The notes: a model not told the origin generated them from the sequence alone. Counted from the first letter of the stretch, positions 47,323-56,278 are shown. The stretch: 64,000 nucleotides of DNA from Anderseniella sp964390445 (GCA_964390445.1 CAYMJJ010000002.1:1-64000); one strand, 5' to 3'. Translations and numbers: made by a program.

Positions 47323-48474
47323 ATGGCTGTTCTTACTCACGAAATGCTTCAGTCCGTCATGCAACCGGTGGAGACCGCGACCGGGCTGCCGAATGCCTTC
47401 TACACTGATGCCGACCTCCACGAGGCCGAGAAGCGAGTGCTGTTTGCCTCCACCTGGGCGTGCATGGGATTCGCCAAGGACGTGACCGCACCCGGCGATG
47501 CCAACCCGGTCACCTTCCTCGGCCAGCCGCTGCTGATGGTGCGCGGAACTGACAATGAAATCAGGGTGTTCCAGAATGTCTGCCGTCACCGCGGCATGAT
47601 TCTGGTCTCGGAGAAGACCACCCTGCGCACCACCATCCGCTGCCCCTATCACTCGTGGTGCTACAACTTTGACGGGTCATTGCGCACCACCCCGCATGTT
47701 GGCGGACCCGGCAACAACCTGCATGACTGTATAAAGCGCGAAGAATTGGGCCTGCTTGAAGTCCGCAGCCATGTGTTCATGGGTATGATATTCGTCAACC
47801 TTGATGGAAATGCCCCGCCCTTCGAGGATCACGCGGCCAAACTGCTAGGCCAGTGGCAGGAGTTTGTTGATCGGCCGCTGTTCCATGCAGGCGACGACTC
47901 ATCGTTTACACTCGAGGTGAAGTGCAACTGGAAGCTTGCAGTAGAGAACTATTGCGAAAGCTACCACCTGCCGTGGGTTCACCCGGGTCTGAATTCGTAT
48001 TCGCGGCTGGAAGATCACTACAACATTGTCGAGCCCGGCGCATATTCGGGCCAGGGTACGGTGGTCTACAACCCGAAGCTCGATGAAACCCGTGCGTTCG
48101 CCAACTTTGAGGGTCTGTCGGACAAGTGGGACACCGGGGCGGAATATGTCGCGCTTTATCCCAATGTGCTGCTCGGCGTTCATCGCGACCATACGTTTGC
48201 AATCATGCTGGACCCGCAAGGCCATAACCAAACCATTGAGCGCATTGAGATTTTCTACACAAGCGAGCAGATGTGCCAGCCAGATATGGCGGACATGCGC
48301 GAAAGGAACGCCAAGATGTGGAAGGATGTCTTCATCGAGGACATCTTCGTCGTCGAAGGCATGCAGAAGGGCCGCTCGGCTTCGCTGTACGACGGAGGCA
48401 AGTTCTCGCCGGTCATGGACCCGCCAACCCATTGTTTTCATGAGTGGGTGGCAAACCGGTTCGCCAGCACATGA
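47323..48474 (+). CDS. Rieske-type ring-hydroxylating oxygenase alpha subunit
   Basis: A 383-aa oxygenase. The Rieske [2Fe-2S] ligands are CRHRG (residues about 88-92) and CPYHSW 16 residues later. The mononuclear iron histidines are in ENYCESYHLPWVHPG (HxxxxH). The residue three positions before the first His, which bridges electron transfer between subunits, is Glu rather than the Asp seen in naphthalene dioxygenase. Glu is found there in quaternary-ammonium oxygenases such as CntA, so a betaine- or carnitine-like substrate is possible. No reductase or ferredoxin gene is adjacent. The start is the ATG at 47323. Confidence 0.9.
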   Translation: MAVLTHEMLQSVMQPVETATGLPNAFYTDADLHEAEKRVLFASTWACMGFAKDVTAPGDANPVTFLGQPLLMVRGTDNEIRVFQNVCRHRGMILVSEKTTLRTTIRCPYHSWCYNFDGSLRTTPHVGGPGNNLHDCIKREELGLLEVRSHVFMGMIFVNLDGNAPPFEDHAAKLLGQWQEFVDRPLFHAGDDSSFTLEVKCNWKLAVENYCESYHLPWVHPGLNSYSRLEDHYNIVEPGAYSGQGTVVYNPKLDETRAFANFEGLSDKWDTGAEYVALYPNVLLGVHRDHTFAIMLDPQGHNQTIERIEIFYTSEQMCQPDMADMRERNAKMWKDVFIEDIFVVEGMQKGRSASLYDGGKFSPVMDPPTHCFHEWVANRFAST

Positions 48475-48704
48475 ACGAAGCTGGGGCGCTCCAGCAGGCC
48501 ATGCTGGAGGCTCACGACACCAACGATCTGGCTGAGCTTGCAGCGCTTTATCAGCACGCCGGCACGCAACGCGAGGCGGCTGGCGAAATCGATGCAGCCT
48601 GCTTCTTCTACACGCATGCCTATGTCTATGCGCTCGATGCTGGCGAGCAAGCCATTGCCGCGAACGCACGCAGGCAATTGAAACTGCACGGCCGCGAGCG
48701 CTAG
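48471..48704 (+). CDS. Small helical hypothetical protein coupled to the Rieske oxygenase
   Basis: A 77-aa protein of no recognised family, starting MNEAGALQQAMLEAHDTNDL. It is Ala-rich and predicted all-helical, with the pattern of one or two TPR-like helical hairpins (AELAALYQHAGTQREAAGEI; YTHAYVYALDAGEQAIAANA). The ATG overlaps the oxygenase stop (ATGA), so its expression is tied to the oxygenase. It might be a chaperone or assembly helper, which is speculation. Confidence 0.7.
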   Translation: MNEAGALQQAMLEAHDTNDLAELAALYQHAGTQREAAGEIDAACFFYTHAYVYALDAGEQAIAANARRQLKLHGRER

Positions 48705-48715
48705 CGCCAAGACGG

Positions 48716-50875
48716 CTACTCGGCTGCTTCCTGGCTGTAGCCCAGCTTGGCGTTGAGCTTGGTCAGCAGCCGCACGGCGGCGTCTGCGATGACGGTGCCG
48801 GGCGGGAAGATGACCGCAGCCCCCATGTCGAGCAGGGCCTGATAGTCCTGCGGCGGGATTACGCCGCCAATGGCGATCATGATGTCGGGCCGGCCCTGCT
48901 GTTCCAGTGCGGCACGCAACGCCGGCACGAGCGCCAGGTGACCGGCGGCCAGAGACGACACACCGACCACGTGCACGTCGCTGGAGATGGCCTGCTGCGC
49001 AACCTCATCGGGCGTGGCAAACAGCGGGCCGACTTCCACCTCGAAGCCGAGATCGGAGAACGCCGTTGCGATGACCTTCTGTCCACGGTCGTGGCCATCC
49101 TGACCCATCTTGGCGACGAGAATTTTCGGTGCGCGGCCATCGGCCTCGCGGAAAGCCTCAACGGCCCCTTGCGCGCGCATGATGGCTTCCGAGTTCGCAC
49201 CAGCCTCGCGGCGGTAGACGTCCTTCAACAGTTGGGTCTTTGCGACGTGGCGGCTCCAGACCTTCTCAAGCGCGGCGGAAATCTCGCCGACAGTTGCCTT
49301 GACGCGGGCTGCATCGACAGCCGCCGCGAGCAGGTTGCCCTGTCCCGTTTGAGCGACCCTGGTCAGCGCTTCGAGTTTCTCGTCGACGCTGGCCTGGCTG
49401 CGTTCAGCGCGCAGGCGCTTGAGCTTGTCGAGCTGCTGGTTGCGCACGGAGGTGTTGTCGACCTTCAGGATGTCAATCTCGCTGTCGTCATTGGCCTGGT
49501 ACTTGTTGACGCCAACCACGGTCTGCTCGCCGGAATCGATGCGTGCCTGGGTGCGCGCGGCGGCTTCCTCGATGCGCAGCTTCGGCAGGCCGTCGGCGAT
49601 GGCCCTGGCCATGCCGCCCATGCCCTCGACTTCCTGGATGTGCGCCCACGCCTTTGCTGCAAGGTCGGCGGTCAGGCGCTCGACGTAATAGCTGCCACCC
49701 CACGGATCAGCGACGCGACAGGTGCCAGCTTCCTGCTGCAGGAACAACTGGGTGTTGCGCGCAATGCGGGCGGAAAAGTCGGTCGGCAGGGCAAGCGCTT
49801 CATCCAGCGCGTTGGTGTGCAGCGACTGGGTGTGGCCTTGCGTGGCGGCCATCGCCTCGATGCAGGTGCGCCCGACATTGTTGAACACATCCTGCGCGGT
49901 CAGCGACCAGCCGGACGTTTGCGAATGGGTGCGCAAGCTGAGCGACCGCTCGTTTTGCGGGTTGAACTCGGTCATCAGTTTGGCCCACAACATGCGCGCA
50001 GCGCGCATCTTTGCCACTTCCATGAAGAAGTTCATGCCGATAGCCCAGAAGAACGACAGCCGTGGTGCGAACTTGTCGATGGGCAGGCCGGCAGCCACGC
50101 CGGCGCGTGCATACTCGATGCCGTCGGCCAGCGTGTAACCAAGTTCAAGGTCGGCGGTCGCGCCCGCTTCCTGCATGTGGTAGCCGGAAATCGAAATCGA
50201 GTTGAACTTCGGCATGTTGGCCGAGGTGTAGGCAAAGATGTCGGAGATGATCCGCATCGAGTACTGGGGCGGATAGATGTAGGTGTTGCGGACCATGAAC
50301 TCTTTCAGAATGTCATTCTGAATGGTGCCGGTCAGCTTGTCGGCGGACACGCCCTGTTCTTCTGCTGCAACGATATAGAGCGCCATGATGGGCAGGACCG
50401 CGCCATTCATGGTCATCGAGACCGACATCTGGTCGAGCGGAATGCGATCGAAAAGGGTGCGCATGTCGTAGATGGAGTCGATCGCCACGCCCGCCATGCC
50501 CACGTCTCCGGTGACGCGCGGGTGATCGGAATCGTAGCCGCGGTGGGTGGCCAGGTCGAAGGCGATCGACAGGCCCTTCTGGCCAGCCGCAAGGTTGCGC
50601 CGGTAGAAGGCGTTGGAATCCTCCGCCGTGGAGAAGCCCGCATACTGGCGAATGGTCCACGGCTGGGTGACGTACATGGCCGGATAAGGCCCGCGCACGA
50701 AGGGGGCAGCCCCCGGCCAGCCGTTCACGAAGCCGAGACCTGCAATATCAGCCGGGCCATAGCTCTGGCGTACGTCGATACCTTCCGGCGTCGTCCATAT
50801 GGCATCGGTGTTGCGGGCTGGCGCAACGTCCGGCACGGCGAAATCAACAGTGCTGAAATCCGGTAGCTTGCTCAT
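48716..50875 (-). CDS. scpA: Methylmalonyl-CoA mutase, large (alpha) subunit
   Basis: The adenosylcobalamin-dependent subunit that isomerises methylmalonyl-CoA and succinyl-CoA, ending the propionyl-CoA pathway. It is 719 aa, normal for the family. The N-terminal substrate barrel has GWPGAAPFVRGPYPAMY, RQYAGFSTAEDSN and HTNALDEALALPTDFSARIA. The C-terminal B12 domain carries the base-on ligand motif KMGQDGHDRGQKV (DxHxxG). Its start overlaps the small-subunit stop by 4 nt. No epimerase or MeaB chaperone gene is in view. Confidence 0.97.
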   Translation of the reverse strand: MSKLPDFSTVDFAVPDVAPARNTDAIWTTPEGIDVRQSYGPADIAGLGFVNGWPGAAPFVRGPYPAMYVTQPWTIRQYAGFSTAEDSNAFYRRNLAAGQKGLSIAFDLATHRGYDSDHPRVTGDVGMAGVAIDSIYDMRTLFDRIPLDQMSVSMTMNGAVLPIMALYIVAAEEQGVSADKLTGTIQNDILKEFMVRNTYIYPPQYSMRIISDIFAYTSANMPKFNSISISGYHMQEAGATADLELGYTLADGIEYARAGVAAGLPIDKFAPRLSFFWAIGMNFFMEVAKMRAARMLWAKLMTEFNPQNERSLSLRTHSQTSGWSLTAQDVFNNVGRTCIEAMAATQGHTQSLHTNALDEALALPTDFSARIARNTQLFLQQEAGTCRVADPWGGSYYVERLTADLAAKAWAHIQEVEGMGGMARAIADGLPKLRIEEAAARTQARIDSGEQTVVGVNKYQANDDSEIDILKVDNTSVRNQQLDKLKRLRAERSQASVDEKLEALTRVAQTGQGNLLAAAVDAARVKATVGEISAALEKVWSRHVAKTQLLKDVYRREAGANSEAIMRAQGAVEAFREADGRAPKILVAKMGQDGHDRGQKVIATAFSDLGFEVEVGPLFATPDEVAQQAISSDVHVVGVSSLAAGHLALVPALRAALEQQGRPDIMIAIGGVIPPQDYQALLDMGAAVIFPPGTVIADAAVRLLTKLNAKLGYSQEAAE

Positions 50876-52743
50876 TGTCCAGCCTTCGTCGTTGTCACGC
50901 CCAATTGCTTGTGCAGCCTTGCGAGAAGTTCGATCACGTCCTGACCAGCGTATGCGAAATCATTGACGCCTGCGTCTCGCAGCAGGGCTTCGATGTTGCC
51001 CGGGCGGCCTGCCATCATGACGGTGGTGGCGCCCAGCCGGGATAGCGTCTGAGCGGTGGCTTCCGCCTCGGTGGCATAGATCGCATCGGACGAGCAGAGG
51101 CAGGCGACGGCAAGGCCGCTCGACTGGAATTCATCCAGCGTGCCGGTGACGGTCTCGATGCCACCTGAGGCCAGAAGGTTTGCCATCCAGGTAGCGCGCA
51201 CGGTGAAGTCGGCAGGCGTGCCGAGGGTGGCGAGGAACACCTTCGGACATTCGCCGGTGGCAGCCTGATGAGCATCCGCTGCATCGCGCAAGCGTTCGAA
51301 AGGCTCAGCGAGGCAGTGTAGTGCGAAGGGTTCGCAGGTTATCATGTCGGCCTTCCACGGCGAGCCGGTGGACCAGTCTTCCGGCACCTGCATTGATACG
51401 GTGCGTACAGCGGGCTGGTTGAGGTTTGGAAACTCCGACACGCCGGTGAGCGCAATCTTGCGCCGCGCGATATCCTTGTCGCGCTGCGCCCTTGTGGCCG
51501 CGATGAGTGCCTGCGGCTTGCCGGTTTGCAGGTATGCCATCATGCCACCGTCGCGCTCGACCGACTGGAACAGGGTCCACGCTTCGCGCGCCAATTGCGT
51601 GGTCAGCGTTTCGACGTAGCCGGACCCGGCTGCGGCATCCTCCACCCGGCCCAGCCTGCTTTCTTCCAGCAGCAGCGACTGGGTGTTGCGCGCCATGCGC
51701 CGGGCCATCGCGTCGGGCAGGCCCAGCGCGTGGGTGAATGGCAGCACGGTGACGCTGTCTGCCCCGCCAACCCCGGCGGCAAATGCGGCTGAGGTCGAGC
51801 GCAGCAGGTTCACGTGCGGGTCGCGGCGGCTCATCATGCGCTGGGCGGTTTCCACGTGCAGCGTGAGCGGCGAAGCTTCAAGGCCGGATGCCTGCAGCAG
51901 CCGTGCCCACAGCATTCGCGCGGCGCGCAGCTTGGCCATGGTGAGGAACTGGTCGGCATCGGCGGTGAGCAACATCGAGGTTTGCGGGGCGCTGATGGCC
52001 GGGTCGATGCCGGCGTCCTCCAGCATGCGGATATAGTCCACCGCAGTTGCAAGCGCGAAGGCAAGTTCCTGCGCTTCCGAGCAACCTGCCCCGTGATAGA
52101 CGCGACTGTCTGCACAGAAGACACCGCCGGTATGATCCAGCTTGCGCGCGCGGCTGAACATGTCGCCTGACCGCTTTGCCAGTTCGGCGCGGTTGACGAT
52201 GGTACCGTTCTGCGCCAGCGCGCCAAGCGGGTCGAGCCCCAGGTCCAGCCGGCAGCGCGACAGGTCCAGCAGGCGCCGCTTGTATTCATCCAGCACCAGC
52301 AAAGCGAGGTCGCGCCCGTTGCGGCCGCCGTCCAGCCGCAGCGAGATGAAATCCAGCTCCACACCGTCGAACAGTTGCTCGATTGAGCGGGCATCGCTGA
52401 CCGCCACCCCGTACGCTCCGGCGCTGACACTGCCCGGTAGCACCAGCGAAAGCCCGCTGGCGCCGTTCTCGAGGTCGTCCAGTATCTGCTGGTTTGCGGG
52501 GGTGGTCTCGGGAAAGTCAATGCGCTGCGTCAGCGTCCAGTATTCAACTGCCTCACGGGGCGGACCGGCGGGTACGGCCCGCGCATCGGTGGCGGGCGCG
52601 TAGACGGGTTCGATGACGATGCCGTCAGCGGTTTTCGAACGCAGGCTGTCAAACGGACGGCCCTTCAGGCTGGCGTCCACCAACGCGCGCCATTGCGCCT
52701 CGTCGATGGGTGCAAAGTCTTCTGTCAGGTCCAGTTCGGTCAT
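50872..52743 (-). CDS. mutA: Methylmalonyl-CoA mutase, small (beta) subunit
   Basis: A 623-aa non-catalytic partner of the large subunit. It is homologous along its length (YWTLTQRIDFPETTPANQQI; MARRMARNTQSLLLEESRLG), but its C-terminal B12-like domain lacks the DxHxxG histidine motif, as expected for beta subunits. The start is the ATG at 52743 (MTELDLTEDF); an in-frame TTG two codons upstream is less likely. It forms a tight two-gene operon with scpA through an ATGA overlap. Confidence 0.94.
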   Translation of the reverse strand: MTELDLTEDFAPIDEAQWRALVDASLKGRPFDSLRSKTADGIVIEPVYAPATDARAVPAGPPREAVEYWTLTQRIDFPETTPANQQILDDLENGASGLSLVLPGSVSAGAYGVAVSDARSIEQLFDGVELDFISLRLDGGRNGRDLALLVLDEYKRRLLDLSRCRLDLGLDPLGALAQNGTIVNRAELAKRSGDMFSRARKLDHTGGVFCADSRVYHGAGCSEAQELAFALATAVDYIRMLEDAGIDPAISAPQTSMLLTADADQFLTMAKLRAARMLWARLLQASGLEASPLTLHVETAQRMMSRRDPHVNLLRSTSAAFAAGVGGADSVTVLPFTHALGLPDAMARRMARNTQSLLLEESRLGRVEDAAAGSGYVETLTTQLAREAWTLFQSVERDGGMMAYLQTGKPQALIAATRAQRDKDIARRKIALTGVSEFPNLNQPAVRTVSMQVPEDWSTGSPWKADMITCEPFALHCLAEPFERLRDAADAHQAATGECPKVFLATLGTPADFTVRATWMANLLASGGIETVTGTLDEFQSSGLAVACLCSSDAIYATEAEATAQTLSRLGATTVMMAGRPGNIEALLRDAGVNDFAYAGQDVIELLARLHKQLGVTTTKAGQ

Positions 52744-52838
52744 GATCAATCAACCCGCTCGCATGTTGCGTTGCAAGATGTGATAGCGCAGCCCGGCCAC
52801 AACGGCAAACCGGCTTTGGTCGAACCTATCACCAGCGG

Positions 52839-53228
52839 TTACAGGTAGCTGGAGATGCCGGGGATCGAGCTGGCCACGTCGCGCACCAGCTCCTTGCCGG
52901 CCTTTTCCTCTGCGTAGCCGAGGGTTTCCTTGCCGAGCGCCTTGACCTGCTCCATGTTCAGCCCCGCAGACTGCAGCTTGGTGATGGCCACCAGCGGCCC
53001 GCCCATCATGCCGCCGCCCAGCATGTTCAGCATGCCGCCGCGCCTGCCGCCATCGCCACCGTGCTGAGCGGCAATCTCGCTTGCACCGGGCACCGCGGTA
53101 AACAATTGCTCGACCTTGGCCTTGTCGCCCTGCGACTTGACCAGCGACAGCATGATGCCGATGCCCTTCTCGGCGGTCTCCGGCGACAGCCCGGTCCTGG
53201 CCACCACGCGGTCGATCAGCTCTTGCAT
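52839..53228 (-). CDS. DUF2267-like small protein
   Basis: A 129-aa protein. The N-terminal 50 residues (MQELIDRVVARTGLSPETAE, then GIGIMLSLVKSQGDKAKVEQ) form the helix pair seen in DUF2267/DUF2780-type proteins. A Gly/Met-rich linker follows (GGMLNMLGGGMMGGPL), then a second helical part ending GISSYL. No signal peptide is seen. The function is unknown. It is divergent from the HerA-like ATPase. Confidence 0.75.
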   Translation of the reverse strand: MQELIDRVVARTGLSPETAEKGIGIMLSLVKSQGDKAKVEQLFTAVPGASEIAAQHGGDGGRRGGMLNMLGGGMMGGPLVAITKLQSAGLNMEQVKALGKETLGYAEEKAGKELVRDVASSIPGISSYL

Positions 53229-53333
53229 CTTTGTACTCCGTGAACGCGGCAGAAGGTCTAGGTTTCGCGCGCGGTAATGTTGTATAGCATGTGCCTCGGC
53301 AGCAACACCGATTTGGCGGACAAGGCAACAGAT

Positions 53334-54833
53334 ATGAGCGAAGGCACCATTTTTCTAGGCAAAAGCACCAAGCGTGAGGAGCTTTACCTGAAGCTGGCCA
53401 ACCGGCACGGTCTTGTGACGGGCGCGACTGGTACCGGCAAGACGGTGACCTTGCAGATCCTGGCCGAAGGCTTTTCGGCAGCCGGGGTGCCGGTGTTTGC
53501 CGCCGATATCAAGGGCGACCTGTCGGGTGTATCGCGCGAAGGCGAACCGAAGGATTTCCTGCTCAAGCGGGCCAAGACGATCGGCTTTGACGACTATGGC
53601 TTCGAGGCCTTCCCGACCATCTTCTGGGACCTGTTCGGCAAGCAGGGCCATCCGATCCGCACTACCATCTCGGAGATGGGGCCGCTGCTGATATCCCGGC
53701 TGATGGGCCTGACCGATGCACAGGAAGGTGCGCTCAACATTGCCTTCCGCATTGCCGACGAGGAAGGCATGTTGCTGCTCGACCTCAAGGACCTGCGGGC
53801 CATGTTGTCGGACCTTGCTGATCGCGGCGCCTCGCTGTCGACCGACTATGGCAACGTTGACCGGCGCACAATTGGGGCCATCCAGCGGCGCCTGATCGTG
53901 TTGGAGCAGCAGGGCGGCGAAAACTTCTTTGGCGAACCGGCGCTCGACATCAACGACCTGATGCGCACGACCCGGGATGGCCGCGGCTACATCAACATCC
54001 TGGCTGCCGACGAACTGATGCAGTCGCCGCAGTTGTACGCAACGTTCCTGTTGTGGCTGATGTCGGAGCTGTTCGAGGAACTGCCCGAAGTGGGTGACCC
54101 GGAAAAGCCCAAGCTGGTGTTCTTCTTCGACGAGGCGCACCTGCTGTTCAACGAGGCCCCGCCCAGCCTGCTGACCAAGGTCGAACAGGTGGTGCGCCTG
54201 ATCCGCTCCAAGGGCGTTGGCGTCTACTTCGTCACCCAGAACCCGCTCGACGTGCCAGACACGGTGCTGGCGCAGCTGGGCAACCGGGTGCAGCATGCCC
54301 TTCGCGCGTTCACCCCGCGCGACCAGAAGGCGGTCAAGGCGGCGGCGACCACGTTCCGCCAGAACCCGGCCTTCGACACGGAGGAAGCCATCACCCAGCT
54401 TGGCGTGGGTGAGGCGCTGATTTCGGTGCTGGACCCCAAGGGCATCCCGACCATGGTCGAGCGCACGCTGATCCGTCCGCCTTCGGGCAAGCTTGGTCCG
54501 GTCATGCCAGCAGAGCGTGCCCAATCGATGCAGAACAGCCCGGTGTTCGGCCTCTACGATGAAGCGGTGGACCGCGAGTCGGCCTATGAACTGCTGCAGA
54601 AGAAGGGCGAGCAGATTGCCCGGCAGCAAGCCGAACTGGAGGCCGCCGAAGCCGAGGCCAAGGCTGCAAGGAAATCCTCCGGCACCAGCCGCTCACGCCA
54701 GCCGGATTCAGCAACGGACCGGTTCGTCAAGAACGTTGCCAGCAGCGTGGGCCGCCAATTAGGTACGGTGATCGTGCGCAACATTTCCAACAGCCTGATC
54801 CGTGGCGTGCTGGGCGGGCTGCTGAAGCGCTAG
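53334..54833 (+). CDS. HerA-like/DUF853 family ATPase
   Basis: A 499-aa P-loop ATPase of the HerA/FtsK superfamily, DUF853 branch. Walker A is VTGATGTGKTVTLQ at about residues 32-45. Walker B is LVFFFDEAHLLFNEAP near residue 265, and an arginine-rich region lies near residue 340 (VQHALRAFTPRDQKA). The C-terminus has a coiled-coil stretch (QIARQQAELEAAEAEAKAAR) and a hydrophobic tail. The start is the ATG at 53334 (MSEGTIFLGKS). Members are often called helicases, but the substrate is unproven. Confidence 0.9.
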   Translation: MSEGTIFLGKSTKREELYLKLANRHGLVTGATGTGKTVTLQILAEGFSAAGVPVFAADIKGDLSGVSREGEPKDFLLKRAKTIGFDDYGFEAFPTIFWDLFGKQGHPIRTTISEMGPLLISRLMGLTDAQEGALNIAFRIADEEGMLLLDLKDLRAMLSDLADRGASLSTDYGNVDRRTIGAIQRRLIVLEQQGGENFFGEPALDINDLMRTTRDGRGYINILAADELMQSPQLYATFLLWLMSELFEELPEVGDPEKPKLVFFFDEAHLLFNEAPPSLLTKVEQVVRLIRSKGVGVYFVTQNPLDVPDTVLAQLGNRVQHALRAFTPRDQKAVKAAATTFRQNPAFDTEEAITQLGVGEALISVLDPKGIPTMVERTLIRPPSGKLGPVMPAERAQSMQNSPVFGLYDEAVDRESAYELLQKKGEQIARQQAELEAAEAEAKAARKSSGTSRSRQPDSATDRFVKNVASSVGRQLGTVIVRNISNSLIRGVLGGLLKR

Positions 54834-54853
54834 CCCGGCCCGGCAAACTGGGT

Positions 54854-56161
54854 TCACTCGCCCAGGATGATGGTGTCGCTGATTTCCACGCCGAAGCCGG
54901 AAAGCCCGACATAATGGCGTGACCGGCTGGCAATCTGGCGGATCGACTTGACCGACAGGTCGCGCAGGATCTGTGCGCCAAGCCCGACATCGCGCCATGA
55001 CTCTTCTCGCGCGCGCGCGGAACCGGTATCCTCGTCGCTGGGAGAGGTCTGGGTCTTGAGGCGGGAGGCCGGCACGCCGGCCGTGCCTTCGCGCAGGTAG
55101 ACAAGTATGCCTCGGCCTTCGGCCCTGAAGATGTCATAGACCTTGTTGAGCGTGTTGCGGTTGCCGAGCACGTCCTCCACCAGGTCCTGCCGGTGCAGGC
55201 GCACGGGGATGTCCTGGCCCGACGAGATGTCGCCATAGACCAGCGCCAGGTGCTGCACCGGGTCGAACTGGGTCGAATAGGCGATGCCATTTGCGGTGCC
55301 GGCCGGGGTCTCCACGGTAAATTCGCCATCGCGCTCGACCAGCCGTTCGCGCTGCTGGCGGTAGGCAATCAGGTCGGCCACGGAAATGATCCTGAAGCCG
55401 TGCTCGCGGGCAAACGCCATCACCTGCGCACCGCGCTTGACGGTGCCGTCGTCGTTGACCAGTTCGCAGATCACCCCCACCGGCGGCTCGCCGGCAAGCC
55501 GGGCCAGGTCAACGGCGGCTTCGGTGTGACCTGAGCGCATCAGTACGCCGCCGCGCTTGGCGATCAGCGGGAACACGTGGCCGGGGCGCACGAAGTCATC
55601 TGCATGCACATTGGCATTTGCGAGCGCATGCACGGTGGCGCAACGCTCCCTGGCCGAGATGCCGGTGGTGAGGCCTTCCTTGTAGTCGATCGACACGGTA
55701 AACGCGGTGCCCAGCGGCGCGTCGTTGTCGGACACCATCGGATCGAGCTTCAGCCGCCGTGCATCCTCGCGCGTCATCGGTGCACACACGATGCCGGAGC
55801 CGTAGCGGACCATTGTCGCCATCTGCTCGATGGTGACTTTCGACGCGGCGGCAATCAGGTCGCCTTCGTTCTCGCGGTCATCGTCGTCCACCACGACAAC
55901 CATCTCGCCAGCCTTGATGGCGGCAATGGCGCTCGCCACGGTATCGAGTTCGCTGGTCATGGGTCCAGGTCCTTTCAGCCCGTCTGACAGGTCCTGCGGG
56001 CGCACCTTGCCACCGCTGAGACTGCCAATCCTGAGGGCAAGTTCGAATGAGGGTGTGTCGCCGGCCAGAAGCTGCGAGATGCGGCCCGGCGAAATGCCCA
56101 GTGCCCGGGCAACCTCCGCCTTGCTCATGCCTGCCTGCTTTAGCCAGTCGACGAGTTTCAT
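54854..56161 (-). CDS. ribB: HTH-RibB-RibX fusion: DHBP synthase with N-terminal DNA-binding domain
   Basis: A 435-aa protein in three parts. Residues 1-60 are a Cro/YdaS-like helix-turn-helix (WLKQAGMSKAEVARALGISP, GRISQLLAG). Residues about 70-275 are 3,4-dihydroxy-2-butanone-4-phosphate synthase, the ribulose-5-phosphate branch of riboflavin synthesis: VVVVDDDDRENEGDLI is the metal/substrate loop, with GHVFPLIAKRGGVLMRSGHT. Residues about 280-435 resemble GTP cyclohydrolase II but lack its three zinc cysteines (the expected position reads HRQDLVEDVLGNRN), as in RibBX proteins. An internal ATG at 55960 (MTSELDT) is preceded by AAAGGA and could give a free enzyme. The long start at 56161 has no ribosome-binding site, but a perfect palindrome lies just upstream. 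Confidence 0.92.
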   Translation of the reverse strand: MKLVDWLKQAGMSKAEVARALGISPGRISQLLAGDTPSFELALRIGSLSGGKVRPQDLSDGLKGPGPMTSELDTVASAIAAIKAGEMVVVVDDDDRENEGDLIAAASKVTIEQMATMVRYGSGIVCAPMTREDARRLKLDPMVSDNDAPLGTAFTVSIDYKEGLTTGISARERCATVHALANANVHADDFVRPGHVFPLIAKRGGVLMRSGHTEAAVDLARLAGEPPVGVICELVNDDGTVKRGAQVMAFAREHGFRIISVADLIAYRQQRERLVERDGEFTVETPAGTANGIAYSTQFDPVQHLALVYGDISSGQDIPVRLHRQDLVEDVLGNRNTLNKVYDIFRAEGRGILVYLREGTAGVPASRLKTQTSPSDEDTGSARAREESWRDVGLGAQILRDLSVKSIRQIASRSRHYVGLSGFGVEISDTIILGE

Positions 56162-56171
56162 GGGCGAGAGC

Positions 56172-56186
56172 TTTAGCAGAGCTAAA
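56172..56186. promoter_or_regulatory. Perfect palindrome upstream of the HTH-RibB gene, candidate operator
   Basis: TTTAGC-AGA-GCTAAA, two perfect 6-bp arms around a 3-bp centre, 11-25 bp upstream of the ATG at 56161. Its position suits an operator overlapping the promoter, and the obvious ligand is the gene's own helix-turn-helix domain. The divergent cyclase gene starts 93 bp away, and the site could affect it too. No FMN riboswitch is seen in this 117-bp gap. Confidence 0.55.
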
Positions 56187-56278
56187 AGACAGTGGCGAGT
56201 CTTTCACGCACGGCCCGCACCACTTTCCACCACAACCGTCAGTGGACATCGCTTTTGCTTTTACGTAGCGTTTTCAAG

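Noticed and set aside
48938..50866. A 642-codon open frame antisense to scpA
   Set aside because: High GC content keeps the antisense frame open. The translated sequence has no family resemblance, whereas the scpA frame has all methylmalonyl-CoA mutase motifs. The same applies to long frames antisense to the omega-aminotransferase (26675-28153), the FAD dehydrogenase (12337-13566) and the HerA-like ATPase (53355-54629).
56162..56278. FMN riboswitch upstream of the RibB gene
   Set aside because: The 117-bp gap has no RFN-element-like conserved helices; only the short TTTAGC-AGA-GCTAAA palindrome stands out.
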